Position numbers and translations under genes: made by a program. The notes beneath the pieces are model-generated. The model did not search any database. It was given only the letters and a program-made list of their open reading frames with translations, and had not been told where the DNA came from. A stretch of 64,000 nucleotides of DNA, from the NCBI RefSeq assembly GCF_018129065.1, contig NZ_JAAEDM010000015.1, positions 1 to 64,000 on the forward strand, given 5' to 3'. Shown here one piece after another: positions 8,026-17,916 of this stretch (its first letter is position 1; every line of letters begins with the position of its first letter). Source of the DNA: Neoroseomonas soli (GTDB lineage: Bacteria; Pseudomonadota; Alphaproteobacteria; Acetobacterales; Acetobacteraceae).

Positions 8026-9324
8026 ATGGGCCTGGCCCTAGAGATCGGCGTTATCCTTGTTCTCGTGCTGTTGAACGGCGCCTTCGCCATGAGCGAATTG
8101 GCGATCGTGTCGTCGCGGCGTTCCCGCCTGATGGCGCTGCAGCGCCAGGGCAGCGTGGGGGCCGAGGCCGCACTCGCCCTCGCCGACGACCCGCAGCGCT
8201 TCCTGCCGACGGTGCAGGTGGGCATCACCATGGTCGGCATCATCGCCGGCGCCTTCGGCGGCGCGCGCCTCTCGGGCACGGTGGGGGAGGCCTTCAACGC
8301 CATACCGGGCGTGGCGCCCTACGGTGTCGAGATCGGCTTCGCCCTGGTCGTCATCCTCATCACCTATCTCAGCCTCATCCTGGGCGAACTGGTCCCGAAG
8401 CAGGTGGCGCTCCGCAACCCGGAGCGGGTCGCGGTGGCCGTATCCCGCCCGCTCGCGGCGCTGGCGCGCTATTCCGCGCCCGTCGTCTGGGTCCTGGGGA
8501 AGTCCTCGGCCTTCGTGCTGAGGTTCTTCGGCCCAGCCGTCCCCGGCGAGCAGTCGGTCACGGAAGAGGAGGTCAAGGCCGTGGTCGCCGAGGGCGCCCA
8601 GGCCGGTGCGCTCGAGACCGAGGAGCAGCACATGATCGAGCGCGTGCTGCGCCTGGCCGACAAGCCGGTGCGCGCGCTGATGACGCCGCGCAACGACCTG
8701 GCCTGGCTCGATCGCTCCGACCCGCCGGAGGAGAGCGCCGCGCGCCTGCGCGCTTCGGACGTGACGCGCTTCGTGGTTGCCGACAAGCGCGTGGACAATG
8801 TCGTCGGCGTGGTGGTTGCGAAGGATCTGCTGGACCAGATGCTGGAAGGCAAGCCGATGTCGCTTGCCGCCGTGATGCGCCAGCCGCTGGTGCTGCCGGA
8901 CACGCTGACCGCGCTCGATGCGCTGGAGCGGCTGCGCGGCGACCGTCTCGGCATGGCGCTGGTGATGGACGAGTACGGATCCTTCGAGGGCGTCGTCACT
9001 GCCTCGGACCTGCTCGAGGCCATTGTCGGCGACCTCGGCCCTGTCGAACTCCCGCGGGACGGCGTGGCGGTGGAGCGTGCGGATGGTTCGCTGCTGCTCG
9101 ACGGCTCCATGCCGTCGGACGAGTTGCGGGCGCGGCTTGAACTCCCGGAACTGCCGGGTGCGGGCACCTACCACACGGTGGCGGGGCTGATGCTGGCGCT
9201 GCTCAAGCGCGTGCCGAAGGAAGGCGACCGCATCGTCTGGGCCGGCTGGCGGTTCGAGGTCGTCGACATGGACGGCCGCCGCGTGGACAAGGTGCTGGCG
9301 ATGCGCGAGGAGGCGGCCACCTGA
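8026..9324 (+). CDS. CNNM/CBS-domain membrane protein (HlyC/CorC family)
   Basis: 432 aa. Four N-terminal hydrophobic segments form a CNNM (DUF21) domain with NGAFAMSELAIVSSRR near the start. A CBS pair follows at about 200-330 (ALMTPRNDLAWLD, YGSFEGVVTASDLLEAIVGD), then a C-terminal CorC_HlyC transporter-associated domain (about 350-425). Members are linked to Mg2+ or Co2+ transport and tolerance; 'hemolysin' is an old misnomer. The ATG at 8026 is preferred over the GTG at 8014 because the GGAGG site (8010-8014) lies 11 bp before it and overlaps the GTG. Confidence 0.9.
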   Translation: MGLALEIGVILVLVLLNGAFAMSELAIVSSRRSRLMALQRQGSVGAEAALALADDPQRFLPTVQVGITMVGIIAGAFGGARLSGTVGEAFNAIPGVAPYGVEIGFALVVILITYLSLILGELVPKQVALRNPERVAVAVSRPLAALARYSAPVVWVLGKSSAFVLRFFGPAVPGEQSVTEEEVKAVVAEGAQAGALETEEQHMIERVLRLADKPVRALMTPRNDLAWLDRSDPPEESAARLRASDVTRFVVADKRVDNVVGVVVAKDLLDQMLEGKPMSLAAVMRQPLVLPDTLTALDALERLRGDRLGMALVMDEYGSFEGVVTASDLLEAIVGDLGPVELPRDGVAVERADGSLLLDGSMPSDELRARLELPELPGAGTYHTVAGLMLALLKRVPKEGDRIVWAGWRFEVVDMDGRRVDKVLAMREEAAT

Positions 9325-9328
9325 CTGC

Positions 9329-9805
9329 TCACCTCGTCGCGGTCTTGGCGATCGGCGCGACGAACTGCGGCTCGGTGTCCCAGGGGAACAGGATCCAGGT
9401 GTCCTGGGAGACCTCGGTGATGAAGGTATCCACGGTCGGCTTGCCTGCGGGCTTCGCATAGACGGTCGCGAAATGCGCCTTGGGCAGCAGGGCGCGGACC
9501 ACGCGCGCCGTGGTGCCGGTGTCCACCAGGTCATCCACGATCAGCCAACCCTCGCCGTCACCGGCGGCGACCGGCGGCTTGGCCACGCGGGGCTGGCCGC
9601 GCTTCTCCTCGTCGTAGGTGACGATGGACACGCTCTCGATGAGGCGGCAGTCAAGTTCGCGCGCGATGATCGCGGCCGGGATCAGCCCGCCGCGGGTGAT
9701 GGCGACGATGCCGCGATAGGGGCCCCTGTCCAGCAGGCGCCAGGCGAGGGCCTTGCTGTCCCGGTGCAGCTGGTCCCACGTCACCGTGTAGTATTTCTGC
9801 GTCAT
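9329..9805 (-). CDS. gpt: Xanthine-guanine phosphoribosyltransferase
   Basis: 158 aa type I phosphoribosyltransferase, cytoplasmic or membrane-associated. It makes XMP/GMP from xanthine/guanine and PRPP. The PRPP-binding loop [14 protein letters not shown] and the ITRGGLIPA segment are intact, and the Trp-rich C-terminus ([13 protein letters not shown]) is typical of Gpt. The ATG at 9805 overlaps the csaA stop by 4 bp; the open frame further upstream is antisense to other genes. Confidence 0.92.
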   Translation of the reverse strand: MTQKYYTVTWDQLHRDSKALAWRLLDRGPYRGIVAITRGGLIPAAIIARELDCRLIESVSIVTYDEEKRGQPRVAKPPVAAGDGEGWLIVDDLVDTGTTARVVRALLPKAHFATVYAKPAGKPTVDTFITEVSQDTWILFPWDTEPQFVAPIAKTATR

Positions 9806-10146
9806 CAGTACATCTTTCCCCCGTCCGGGACCCGCATGTCGGGTTTGAGAAGCACAACCTCGCCGTTCTCGTCCGGCACGCCGAGGGTCAGGACCTCGCT
9901 CTCGAAGCCGGCGATGCTGCGCGGCGGGAAGTTCACCACCGCCAGCACCTGCCGGCCGATCAGCCGGTCGGTCGGATAGTGCACGGTGATCTGCGCCGAG
10001 GACCGCTTGACCCCGAGCGTGCCGCCGAAGTCGATCCAAAGCCGGATCGATGGCTTGCGTGCCTCCGGGAAGGGCTGCGCGTCCACGACGGTGCCGACGC
10101 GGATATCGAGGCGGAGGAAGTCGTCGAGCGTGGCGAGGCTGTCCAT
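9805..10146 (-). CDS. csaA: CsaA-type tRNA-binding domain protein
   Basis: 113 aa single OB-fold domain homologous to the C-terminus of methionyl-tRNA synthetase (Trbp111/CsaA). The family is reported to bind tRNA and to have secretion-related chaperone activity. The conserved [20 protein letters not shown] start, the [20 protein letters not shown] core and the VLLKPD end are all visible. It is the first gene of a coupled pair with gpt. Confidence 0.9.
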   Translation of the reverse strand: MDSLATLDDFLRLDIRVGTVVDAQPFPEARKPSIRLWIDFGGTLGVKRSSAQITVHYPTDRLIGRQVLAVVNFPPRSIAGFESEVLTLGVPDENGEVVLLKPDMRVPDGGKMY

Positions 10147-10273
10147 GGTCAGCGTCTAGAGCAGGTTGCAGGGGGCTGGGAATGCCCTTCGGCATGGCCG
10201 GGGGGCTTTCCCCCGCGCCCGCGCCGTTGCATGGAGGGGACCAAGCACACCCCCCAACGGAAACGGACAAGCA

Positions 10274-11884
10274 ATGCGCGACTTCCACCTTCCCGGCCGC
10301 AGCGCCGCCTATGGCACCAATGGCATGGCCGCGACCTCGATGCCGCAGGCGACGCTCGCCGCGCTCGACATCCTGCGCGCCGGCGGCAATGCGATGGACG
10401 CCGCCATCGCCGCCTGCGCCGTGCAATGCGTGATCGAGCCCGCCTCGACCGGCATCGGCGGGGATTGCTTCTGCCTCTACGTGCCGGCGGGTTCGTCGAA
10501 GGTCGTCGCGCTGAACGGCTCGGGCCGCGCGCCGGGGGCGGCGACGCCGGAGGCGCTGCGCGCCGCGGGCCTGACCGCGATGGTCAACACCTCCGCCCAT
10601 TCCGTGACCGTCCCCGGCGCGATCAGCGCCTGGGAACTCCTGAACCGGACGCATGGCAAGCTCGGCCTCGACGTCATCCTGCAGGCGGCCATCCGCTATG
10701 CGGAGGAAGGCTTCGCCGTCTCCCCGCGGGTGGCCAGCGACTGGCAGGGCCTGGTCGGCAAGCTGTCGAAGCATCCGGCCTCGGCGCGCCGCTTCCTGAA
10801 GGACGGCGAGGCGCCGGCCCTCGGCAGCCGCTTCGTGCAGCCCGAACTCGCGCGCACGCTCCGCGCCATCGCGGCCAAGGGCAAGAAGGCCTTCTACGAG
10901 GGCGAGGTCGCGGCCGACATGGTCGCCACCCTGCGCGCCGCCGGCGGCCTGCACACGGAAGAGGACTTCGCCCGCGGCGCCGACGTGGCCGAGTTCGTCG
11001 AGCCGATCTCGATCAAGTGGCGCGGCATGGAGGTGTTCCAGTGCCCGCCGAACGGCGTCGGGATGCATGTGCTGCAGATCCTGGGCACGCTTGGCAACCT
11101 CGAGACGCCGGAAGGCGGGCCGGGCTCGGCGCTGCGCTACCATCGCCACATCGAGGCCGCCCGCTTCGCCTATCGCGACCGCGACGCCTTCCTCGCCGAC
11201 CCGTCGCAGGTCGATGTGCCGGTCGCGAAGCTGCTGAACGCCGACTACCTGAAGCGCGTCGCAGGCGCCATCCGCGACGACGCTGCGATGACCGAGGCGG
11301 AACTACCGCCCGCGGGCGAGAGCGACCTCGCGAAGCACAAGGACACGGTCTATCTCTGCGTGGTGGACAAGGACGGCAACGCCTGTTCCTTCATCAACTC
11401 GCTCTTCGAGGGCTTCGGCACCGGCATCCTCGCCGAGAAGGCGGGCGTGATGCTCCAGAACCGCGGCTTCGGCTTCCGCATCCAGGAAGGCCACCCCAAC
11501 TGCATCGCGCCGAACAAGCGGCCGCTGCACACCATCATCCCCGGCATGGTGATGAAGGACGGCCAGGCGATCATGCCCTATGGCGTCATGGGCGGCCGCT
11601 TCCAGCCGATGGGCCATAGCCTGTTCCTGACCAACCACTTCGAGTTCGGCCTCGACGTGCAGGAGGCGATCGACTTCCCGCGCCTGATGCCGCAGGGCGG
11701 CAATGTGCAGGTCGAGCGCGGCATCCCCGGCAGCGTCGTGGACCAGCTGAACCGGATGGGCCATGTCTGCGAACTGGTCGACAAGCCGCATGGCGGCGGG
11801 CAGGCCATCTTCATCGACCGGAAGAACGGCTGTCTGGTCGGCGGGTCGGACCCGCGCAAGGACGGGTGCGCGATGGGCTACTAG
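10274..11884 (+). CDS. Gamma-glutamyltransferase family protein
   Basis: 536 aa Ntn-hydrolase precursor of the GGT/YwrD family. The N-terminal half has [20 protein letters not shown] and the [12 protein letters not shown] motif. The autoprocessing nucleophile is the Thr at residue 358 ([15 protein letters not shown]), where the proenzyme would be cut into large and small chains. [10 protein letters not shown] follows. No signal peptide is evident, unlike periplasmic GGTs, so a cytoplasmic acylase or hydrolase role is possible. The ATG at 10274 is preferred; the frame is open to 10166. Confidence 0.88.
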   Translation: MRDFHLPGRSAAYGTNGMAATSMPQATLAALDILRAGGNAMDAAIAACAVQCVIEPASTGIGGDCFCLYVPAGSSKVVALNGSGRAPGAATPEALRAAGLTAMVNTSAHSVTVPGAISAWELLNRTHGKLGLDVILQAAIRYAEEGFAVSPRVASDWQGLVGKLSKHPASARRFLKDGEAPALGSRFVQPELARTLRAIAAKGKKAFYEGEVAADMVATLRAAGGLHTEEDFARGADVAEFVEPISIKWRGMEVFQCPPNGVGMHVLQILGTLGNLETPEGGPGSALRYHRHIEAARFAYRDRDAFLADPSQVDVPVAKLLNADYLKRVAGAIRDDAAMTEAELPPAGESDLAKHKDTVYLCVVDKDGNACSFINSLFEGFGTGILAEKAGVMLQNRGFGFRIQEGHPNCIAPNKRPLHTIIPGMVMKDGQAIMPYGVMGGRFQPMGHSLFLTNHFEFGLDVQEAIDFPRLMPQGGNVQVERGIPGSVVDQLNRMGHVCELVDKPHGGGQAIFIDRKNGCLVGGSDPRKDGCAMGY

Positions 11885-12037
11885 CGTAGCCTCGCTACGT
11901 CTACCTTGCCCTCAGACGTCGGGCGGGCCGCATCCGCGGCCCTTGGCTTCGCCGGGCAACCGGCGGGCCGCATTCGCGGCCTCGGCGCGCCAGGGAGGCG
12001 CGCCGCAGGTCGCGCTCGCCAGATGAGGGAGGGAAGG

Positions 12038-12541
12038 ATGCCGCTCCATGCCATCCGCGCCGACATCACGACGCTTTCTGTGGATGCGATCGTGAACGCG
12101 GCGAATGAACGCCTCGCCCAGGGCGGCGGCGTCTGCGGTGCGATCTTCCGGGCTGCGGGCGCGGCGGAACTCGCCGAGGCCTGCGACCGCGTCGCCCCGT
12201 GCCCGACCGGGGAGGCGCGCATCACCCCGGGTTTCGCGCTGCCCGCGAAGCACGTGATCCACGCCGTCGGCCCGGTCTGGTACGGCGGCGACCGCGGGGA
12301 GCCTGCGCTGCTCGCCGCCTGCTACCGCGAATCCCTGCGCCTGCTGCGGGAGGCGGGCGGCCGTTCGATCGCCTTCCCCGCCATCTCCACCGGCATCTTC
12401 GGCTACCCGCTCGACCAGGCGACGCGGATTGCCGTCGCGACGGTGCGGGAGGAGATTGCCCGCCACGGCGAGGTGGACGTCACCTTCGCCTGCTTCGACC
12501 AGCACACGCTCGACACCTACGTGAAGGAAATCGGTCCATGA
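12038..12541 (+). CDS. Macro domain protein (ADP-ribose / O-acetyl-ADP-ribose deacetylase family)
   Basis: 167 aa, one complete MacroD-type domain. VNAANERLAQGGGVCGAIFRAAG binds the distal ribose, and PAISTGIFGYP the phosphate. Members remove O-acetyl or ADP-ribose groups. A GAGGGAGGG ribosome-binding site at 12025-12033 points to the ATG at 12038 rather than 12023. Its last 4 bp overlap the amidase start, so the two are coupled. Confidence 0.9.
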   Translation: MPLHAIRADITTLSVDAIVNAANERLAQGGGVCGAIFRAAGAAELAEACDRVAPCPTGEARITPGFALPAKHVIHAVGPVWYGGDRGEPALLAACYRESLRLLREAGGRSIAFPAISTGIFGYPLDQATRIAVATVREEIARHGEVDVTFACFDQHTLDTYVKEIGP

Positions 12542-14034
12542 CGGAACCCTGCGATCTCTCCGCGGTCGAGGCGCGGCGCCTGATCGGGCGCAAGGCGCTT
12601 TCCCCGGTCGAATTGCTGGAGTCCTGCCTGGCGCGCATCGGCGAGGTGAACCACGCGGTGAACGCGATGGTCGCGATGGACGAGCCCGCCGCCCGCGCCG
12701 GCGCCAAGGCCGCCGAGCAGGCGGTGATGAAGGGCGAGACGCTCGGCGCGCTGCATGGCCTGCCGGTCGGCATCAAGGACCTCGAGGAGACCAAGGGGCT
12801 GCGCACCACCTATGGCAGCCCGATCTTCGCCGACTTCGTGCCCGAGGCCGATTGCGGCATGGTCGCCAACCTGCGCAAGGCCGGCGCCATCGTCATCGGC
12901 AAGACCAACACGCCGGAATTCGGCGCCGGCGCGAACACGCGGAACGCTGTCTATGGCGTGACGGGCAATCCATTCGATCCCACGAAGTCCGCGGCGGGTT
13001 CCTCGGGCGGGTCGGGCGTGGCGCTGGCCTGCGGCATGGCGCCGATCTGCTCGGGTTCCGACACCGGCGGTTCGCTGCGCAACCCGGCGGCGTTCAACGG
13101 CATCGTCGGCTACCGGCCCTCGCCGGGGCTGGTGCCGTCCGAAAAGCGCGGGCATGGCTGGTCCGGCCTGCCGGTGCTCGGGCCGATGGCGCGGAACATG
13201 CAGGACACGGCGCTGATGCTCTCGGCGATGGCATCGGACGATGCCCAGGACCCGCTGGCCTATACGCTGCATGGCGCGGTGGGGCGCGGCGTGGCGGACA
13301 TGTATTATCCGGTGAAGCCGATCGACCTCGGCTCGCTGCGCCTCGCGGTCAGCGCGGATTTCGGCCAGGCGCCGGTCGAGAAGCACATCCGCGAGGTCTT
13401 CGCGACCCGCGCCCGCGCCATCGCCCCGATGTTCGGCGCGGCGGATGAAGCCAGCCCCGATTGCCGCGGCGGCGACGAGGCCTTCGAGGTGCTGCGCGCC
13501 ACCGGCTTCCTCACCTCCCACCTCGAGAAGGCGCGCACGCGCCCGCAGGATGTTGGTCCGAACGTGCGTGCCAATGTCGAGGAAGGCCTGCGCTACACGA
13601 TCGAGGACGCGGCGCGTGCCGCGGCGCAGCAGACGCGCATGTACCGGGCCTGGCAGCATTTCTTCGCGCGCCACGACATCCTGATCACGCCGGCCATCAC
13701 CGTCTCCCCGCGGCCGTGGAAGGAACTCTACCCCGCGGAGATCGACGGCCAGCCGACCCGCACCTACTTCCACTGGCTGGCGATGGCCTACTACGTGACG
13801 CTGTGCGGCCACCCGGCGGTGTCGATCCCGATGGGCGTCGACCGCAACGGCATGCCCTTCGGCCTGCAGGTGGTCGGCCCGCGCGGCGGCGACGCACTCC
13901 TGCTGCGCGTCGCGGCGGCGATCGAGGAGGCCTTCGTGAACGACCCGGAACTGCGCCGCCCGGTCCCGGACCTCGCCGCGCTGAAGGCGGCACCGCCGGT
14001 CAAGGAGATGCCGGGCGCGGTGGGCTGGGACTGA
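12538..14034 (+). CDS. Amidase (amidase signature family)
   Basis: 498 aa. The amidase-signature catalytic triad Ser-cisSer-Lys can be placed: Lys in PVGIKDLEE, cis-Ser in the AGSSGGSG loop, and the nucleophile Ser in SDTGGSLRNPAA. The C-terminal HPAVSIPMG and FGLQVVGP segments are typical. It hydrolyses an amide bond of an unknown small substrate. GatA is unlikely because gatC and gatB are absent and the gene is coupled to a macro-domain gene. Confidence 0.9.
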   Translation: MTEPCDLSAVEARRLIGRKALSPVELLESCLARIGEVNHAVNAMVAMDEPAARAGAKAAEQAVMKGETLGALHGLPVGIKDLEETKGLRTTYGSPIFADFVPEADCGMVANLRKAGAIVIGKTNTPEFGAGANTRNAVYGVTGNPFDPTKSAAGSSGGSGVALACGMAPICSGSDTGGSLRNPAAFNGIVGYRPSPGLVPSEKRGHGWSGLPVLGPMARNMQDTALMLSAMASDDAQDPLAYTLHGAVGRGVADMYYPVKPIDLGSLRLAVSADFGQAPVEKHIREVFATRARAIAPMFGAADEASPDCRGGDEAFEVLRATGFLTSHLEKARTRPQDVGPNVRANVEEGLRYTIEDAARAAAQQTRMYRAWQHFFARHDILITPAITVSPRPWKELYPAEIDGQPTRTYFHWLAMAYYVTLCGHPAVSIPMGVDRNGMPFGLQVVGPRGGDALLLRVAAAIEEAFVNDPELRRPVPDLAALKAAPPVKEMPGAVGWD

Positions 14035-14040
14035 TCGGGT

Positions 14041-14307
14041 TCACCAGCCGCGGTAGTAGCCCGACGGCGGACCGTAATAGTACCGGGGCGCCGGGGCATA
14101 GTAGCGCGGCGCCGGCGCGTAGTAGCGCGGGCTGTCGTCGTAATAGCGGTAGCGCGGCTGGGACGCGGCGGCGACGCCGAGCCCCGCCGCCGCACCAACG
14201 CCGGCGCCGAGCAGCGCCGTGCGCGCGGGGTCGACGCGGCCGTAGGCGTCGTAGCATCCCGCAGTGAGAAGCGCGGCCCCGAGGGCCAGGATCGGCATGG
14301 CTCGCAT
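14041..14307 (-). CDS. Small lipoprotein with Tyr/Pro-rich tail
   Basis: 88 aa, no known family. A type II signal peptide ends in LLTAGC, giving a lipidated Cys at about residue 18. A Gly/Ala-rich hydrophobic stretch (about 32-48) follows, then three tandem APxPRYYxPAPRYY units ending in GYYRGW. GAGGAG sits 7 bp before the chosen ATG. It shares architecture with the gene at 14426-14689, pointing to a duplicated cell-envelope protein. Confidence 0.7.
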   Translation of the reverse strand: MRAMPILALGAALLTAGCYDAYGRVDPARTALLGAGVGAAAGLGVAAASQPRYRYYDDSPRYYAPAPRYYAPAPRYYYGPPSGYYRGW

Positions 14308-14425
14308 GGCGGGTCTCCTCTTTTCCATTGGGCCTGTCGTCACCCTGTAAGAAGACGCGCTCAGCGTGAAAGTTGCGGGGCTGAATCAAGGCCGGGGTGC
14401 GGCGGTTTGTAACGCGCCGTCGCTC

Positions 14426-14689
14426 TCACCAGCGTGAGCGATAGGGCCGGTCCCAGCCGCTCGCATAGCGGTCGTAGCCGCGCTGGCGGTAGCCGCCTTG
14501 GCGCCTGTAGTCGCGCCGATAGTACCGGTCGTTGTCGCTGTTGTTCGCCGCGACTGCCGCCAGGCCGACCAGGGCCGCCGCTCCGATGCCGAGCGCGGCC
14601 GTGCTGCCCCAGTCGGTGCTGCCATCCGGATGCTGGCAGGCGCCGAGGGCGATGCTCGCGGAAAGGGCGAGGGTGGGAAGAAGACGCAT
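14426..14689 (-). CDS. Small lipoprotein with Arg/Tyr-rich tail
   Basis: 87 aa. Lipobox IALGAC, then an Ala/Gly-rich hydrophobic segment (about residues 32-50), an NNSDND linker and a tail of YRR, QGGYRQRGYDRY repeats. The layout (lipid anchor, possible membrane or glycine-zipper segment, basic aromatic tail) matches the next minus-strand gene. A GGAGGATC ribosome-binding site precedes the ATG. Function unknown; an outer-membrane-associated role is an inference. Confidence 0.7.
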   Translation of the reverse strand: MRLLPTLALSASIALGACQHPDGSTDWGSTAALGIGAAALVGLAAVAANNSDNDRYYRRDYRRQGGYRQRGYDRYASGWDRPYRSRW

Positions 14690-14802
14690 GGCGGAGATCC
14701 TCCTGGCACCTCGGAGGATCGCCGCGGCTCATGGCCCGGCGGCGGCCGGGCGGCGGCATCGCGGCGGCACCATTGCGGCGGGCCGCCACGATTCAGCGGG
14801 CT

Positions 14803-15057
14803 TCAGCCCCGCGTGCCGGAGAAGGCGTTGAAGGTCTGCAGCGTGTAGGTGTCCTTCACGCCGGACACGGTCTGCACCTTCTCCACGACGAAGAGGCCGA
14901 TGTCCCGGTCCGGCTCGAGGTAGAACTTCCCCAGCAGGTCGTACTGGCCGGAGATGGAGTGCATCTCCGAGAGTTCCTCGATGCTGTCGGCCATTTCCCG
15001 GGCAACCCGGTAGGCCTGCCCCATGTCGCATTTGATCATTACGAAGATCGCGCGCAT
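14803..15057 (-). CDS. Stand-alone Lrp/AsnC ligand-binding (RAM) domain
   Basis: 84 aa with no helix-turn-helix. It matches only the AsnC effector-binding alpha/beta sandwich (MRAIFVMIKCDMG start, ISGQYDLLGKFYLE, VSGVKDTYTLQTFN end). Such short proteins bind amino acids or other small ligands and may form mixed oligomers with full-length Lrp regulators. Length is normal for the stand-alone family. Confidence 0.88.
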   Translation of the reverse strand: MRAIFVMIKCDMGQAYRVAREMADSIEELSEMHSISGQYDLLGKFYLEPDRDIGLFVVEKVQTVSGVKDTYTLQTFNAFSGTRG

Positions 15058-15096
15058 CGCCGGTCCATCTGCTGCGGCGCCGCGCGGATCGGGCGC

Positions 15097-15780
15097 CTAC
15101 TTAGCCGGCTTGTACATCATGCAGCGGTCCAAGGCCCAGAAGAGGTGGTGGTTGAACCACTGCACGGCTTCGGTCCCGCGCCGCCCGTCGTCACCGCCGA
15201 TCCGGTCGTCCGGATCGTTGAGGCGCAGCGTGTCACCGTCGATTCCGGTCAGCACGATCACATGGCCGAGGCCATACCAGTCGCCGGCCGCCCGGACGGG
15301 GCCGTAGAGCGTCAGCCAGCGGACGCGCGGGGGTTGTGGGTGCCGGAGGGCAGCGGCACGGGTTCCAGCCCCTCGACGGCGGCGGGGCGGGTGAAGCCCT
15401 GCTCGGTGATGCCTTCATTCGCATTCCATTCGACCGGAATGGCCGAGGCGCGGCCCGGCCTCCCGGCAATAGGCGACCATGCAGGCGGCCGCGTGCCAGC
15501 AGTCCATGGAGCGACCTGCCCGACCAGCGGCTCGTGAGCAGCAGCGAAGGCCCGGTCGACGAAAGGGCGTTCGAGCGGCTGCGGCCGGGGAAGCGGTGGG
15601 CACCGATCAGCGTGGGATGCCTCTCGAGCGGAAGCGGGCAGATGCCTCCAGACTTCGTGGATTTGCTGCCACGAAGCTTCGATGAGCGTCGCGTGGCGCA
15701 CGGGTGGGCGGCAGTGCCCAAGCGCTGGGCAGGTGGCGTCCGCGGCTGGCGGGAGCAGGGGGGGGACGACACGCGGCATG
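15097..15780 (-). pseudogene. Papain-like cysteine protease, multiply frameshifted
   Basis: A cysteine-peptidase sequence is spread over two frames. Frame A carries EASWQQIHEVWRHLP (about 15670) to HEPLVGQV (about 15530). Frame B then gives the catalytic segment MDCWHAAACMVAYCREAG (about 15510-15455). Frame A resumes with EWNANEGITEQGF (about 15430-15390), and frame B finishes with RWLTLYGPV, GLGHVIVLTGIDGDTLRLNDPD (the catalytic-His region) and FNHHLFWALDRCMMYKPAK before TAG at 15097. At least three frameshifts are needed, so the gene appears dead. Its original role was probably a secreted or injected C39/papain-like peptidase. Confidence 0.65.
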
Positions 15781-15801
15781 GTGGTTGCTAGCCTCCCGGG
15801 C

Positions 15802-16854
15802 ATGACCGCACTCTCCCAGGCCCCTGATCGGGGCGGACCTGCGCAGCCACTGCTCGAGGTGACCGGCCTCGTGAAGCATTTCCCCATTCACGGTGGGCTC
15901 CTCGGCCGCCAGGTCGCGACGGTGCGCGCCGTGGACGGCGTGGACCTGACGATCCTGAAGGGCGAGACCCTTGGCATCGTCGGCGAGAGCGGCTGCGGCA
16001 AATCCACCACCGCCCGCCTGCTGATGCGCCTGCTCGACCCCGATGCCGGCCGGATGGTCTTCGACGGCGAGACGGTCGGCGGCAGCGACCAGGCCGGCGG
16101 CATCGCGCTGCGCGACTACCGACGCCAGGTGCAGATGGTGTTCCAGGATTCCTACGCCTCTCTGAACCCGCGCCTGACCATCGAGGAAACCATCGCCTTC
16201 GCGCCCAAGGTGCATGGCGTGCCCGCGCAGGAAGCGCGGGAGAGGGCGCATGACCTGCTCGCCGCCGTCGGCCTCGCCCCCGGCCAGTTCGCCCGGCGCT
16301 ACCCGCATGAGCTCTCGGGCGGCCAGCGCCAGCGCATCAACATCGCCCGCGCGCTGGCGCTGCAGCCGCGGCTCGTGATCCTGGACGAGCCGGTCTCGGC
16401 GCTCGACAAGTCGGTCGAGGCGCAGGTGCTGAACCTTCTCGTGGACCTCAAGGAGAAGTTCGGCCTGACCTACGCCTTCATCAGCCACGACCTGAATGTG
16501 GTGCAGTACATCAGCGACCGCGTGCTGGTGATGTACCTCGGCAAGGTGGCCGAGCACGGTCCGGTCGGGGAGATCTACGAACACCCGGCGCATCCCTATA
16601 CCCGCGCGCTGCTCGCTTCCCGTCCCTCGATGGACCCCGGCCAGCGCCGTACCGAGCCGCCATTGACGGGCGACCCGCCGAATCCGGTGAATCCTCCCTC
16701 CGGCTGCCGTTTCCGCACGCGCTGCACGATGGCCGAGGCCGTGTGCGCCGAGCGCGAGCCGGCCCCCGCCACCCTGATGAACGGCCACGAGGCCGCCTGC
16801 CACGCCGCGATGGCCGGCAGCGGCCATTCCGCCGCGCCGAGGATCGCCGCATGA
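15802..16854 (+). CDS. Peptide/nickel ABC transporter ATP-binding protein (DppF/OppF type)
   Basis: 350 aa. Walker [10 protein letters not shown] (about residue 60), Q-loop [12 protein letters not shown], signature LSGGQRQR (about 171), Walker [13 protein letters not shown] and H-loop ISHD are intact. A C-terminal oligopeptide-ABC extension contains the CRFRTRC cluster. It would energise uptake of peptides or similar solutes. The start codon could also be 15778. It is coupled to the next gene, but no permease or binding protein is adjacent. Confidence 0.88.
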   Translation: MTALSQAPDRGGPAQPLLEVTGLVKHFPIHGGLLGRQVATVRAVDGVDLTILKGETLGIVGESGCGKSTTARLLMRLLDPDAGRMVFDGETVGGSDQAGGIALRDYRRQVQMVFQDSYASLNPRLTIEETIAFAPKVHGVPAQEARERAHDLLAAVGLAPGQFARRYPHELSGGQRQRINIARALALQPRLVILDEPVSALDKSVEAQVLNLLVDLKEKFGLTYAFISHDLNVVQYISDRVLVMYLGKVAEHGPVGEIYEHPAHPYTRALLASRPSMDPGQRRTEPPLTGDPPNPVNPPSGCRFRTRCTMAEAVCAEREPAPATLMNGHEAACHAAMAGSGHSAAPRIAA

Positions 16855-17843
16855 GCGCCGCCCTGAAGCCCGAGGCGCCCGCGCCGCTGGTCCGCGCGCG
16901 CGACCTGACCGTGCGCTTCGTCTCCCGCGACTCAACGGTGCATGCGGTGAACGGCGTCGACCTCGACCTCGCGCAGGGGGAGGTGCTGTGCCTGCTCGGC
17001 GAATCCGGCTCCGGCAAGTCGGTGACGCTGCGCGCGCTGATGAAGCTGCTGCCGAAGCGCGCCCAGGTCGGCGGGACGATCGAGGTCGCCGGCCGCGACG
17101 TGCAGGCGATGAGCGAACGCCAGCTCGCCGACTTCCGCGGCGGCGATGTGGCGATGATCTTCCAGGAACCGATGACCGCGCTCGACCCGGTCTTCACCAT
17201 CGGGCGCCAGATCGCCGAGGCGGTGCAGCGGCATGAGGGTGCCTCCCGCGCTGCGGCGGATGCGCGCGCGCTGGAACTGCTGGAACTGGTGCATATCCCA
17301 TCGGCCAAGCGCCGGCTCGCCGCCTACCCGCATGAGTTGTCCGGCGGCCTGCGCCAGCGCGCGATGATTGCGGTGGCGCTCGCCTGCAAGCCCAAGGTTC
17401 TGCTGGCGGACGAGCCGACGACGGCGCTCGACGCGACAGTGCAGATCCAGGTGCTGCTGCTGCTGCGCGAATTGCAGGAAAAGCTCGGGATGGGCGTCAT
17501 CTTCGTCACGCACGACCTCGGCGTGGCGGGCGAGATCGCCGACCGCGTCGCGGTCATGTACGCCGGGCGCGTGGTGGAGGAAGGCCCTGTCGGCCCCTTC
17601 ATGGCGGGGCCGCTGCACCCCTATCCACAGGGATTGCTGGGCGCGACCGTGCATGCCGGCATGCGTGGCAAGCGGCTGACCACCATCCCCGGCGCACCGC
17701 CGAGCCTGGAGCGGTTGCCGGAAGGTTGTGCCTTCGCTCCGCGATGCAACCTCGCCGAACCTGCCTGCACGGCCGCCATGCCGGAGGCCCGCCACGCCGG
17801 GCCAGGCCGCATGGCGCGCTGCATCAAGGTTCCGGGCATGTGA
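16851..17843 (+). CDS. Peptide ABC transporter ATP-binding protein (DppD/OppD type)
   Basis: 330 aa. Walker A GESGSGKSVT (about residue 50), MIFQEPMTALDPVF, signature LSGGLRQR (about 163), Walker B VLLADEPTTALD, and a C-terminal CAFAPRCNLAEPAC peptide-transporter motif. It pairs with the upstream ATPase by a 4-bp overlap. The partner genes for membrane and periplasmic components are not in the window. Confidence 0.88.
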   Translation: MSAALKPEAPAPLVRARDLTVRFVSRDSTVHAVNGVDLDLAQGEVLCLLGESGSGKSVTLRALMKLLPKRAQVGGTIEVAGRDVQAMSERQLADFRGGDVAMIFQEPMTALDPVFTIGRQIAEAVQRHEGASRAAADARALELLELVHIPSAKRRLAAYPHELSGGLRQRAMIAVALACKPKVLLADEPTTALDATVQIQVLLLLRELQEKLGMGVIFVTHDLGVAGEIADRVAVMYAGRVVEEGPVGPFMAGPLHPYPQGLLGATVHAGMRGKRLTTIPGAPPSLERLPEGCAFAPRCNLAEPACTAAMPEARHAGPGRMARCIKVPGM

Positions 17844-17916
17844 ATCCCGTCCGCCCGAAGCCTTGTGGAAACGGCAGGCTGGCGTCACATATTCGCGACG
17901 GCAGGGCGGACGACGT

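Noticed and set aside
9806-11149. Long upstream extension of the gpt frame
   Set aside because: Runs antisense to csaA and the gamma-glutamyltransferase gene; the coupled ATG at 9805 is the natural start.
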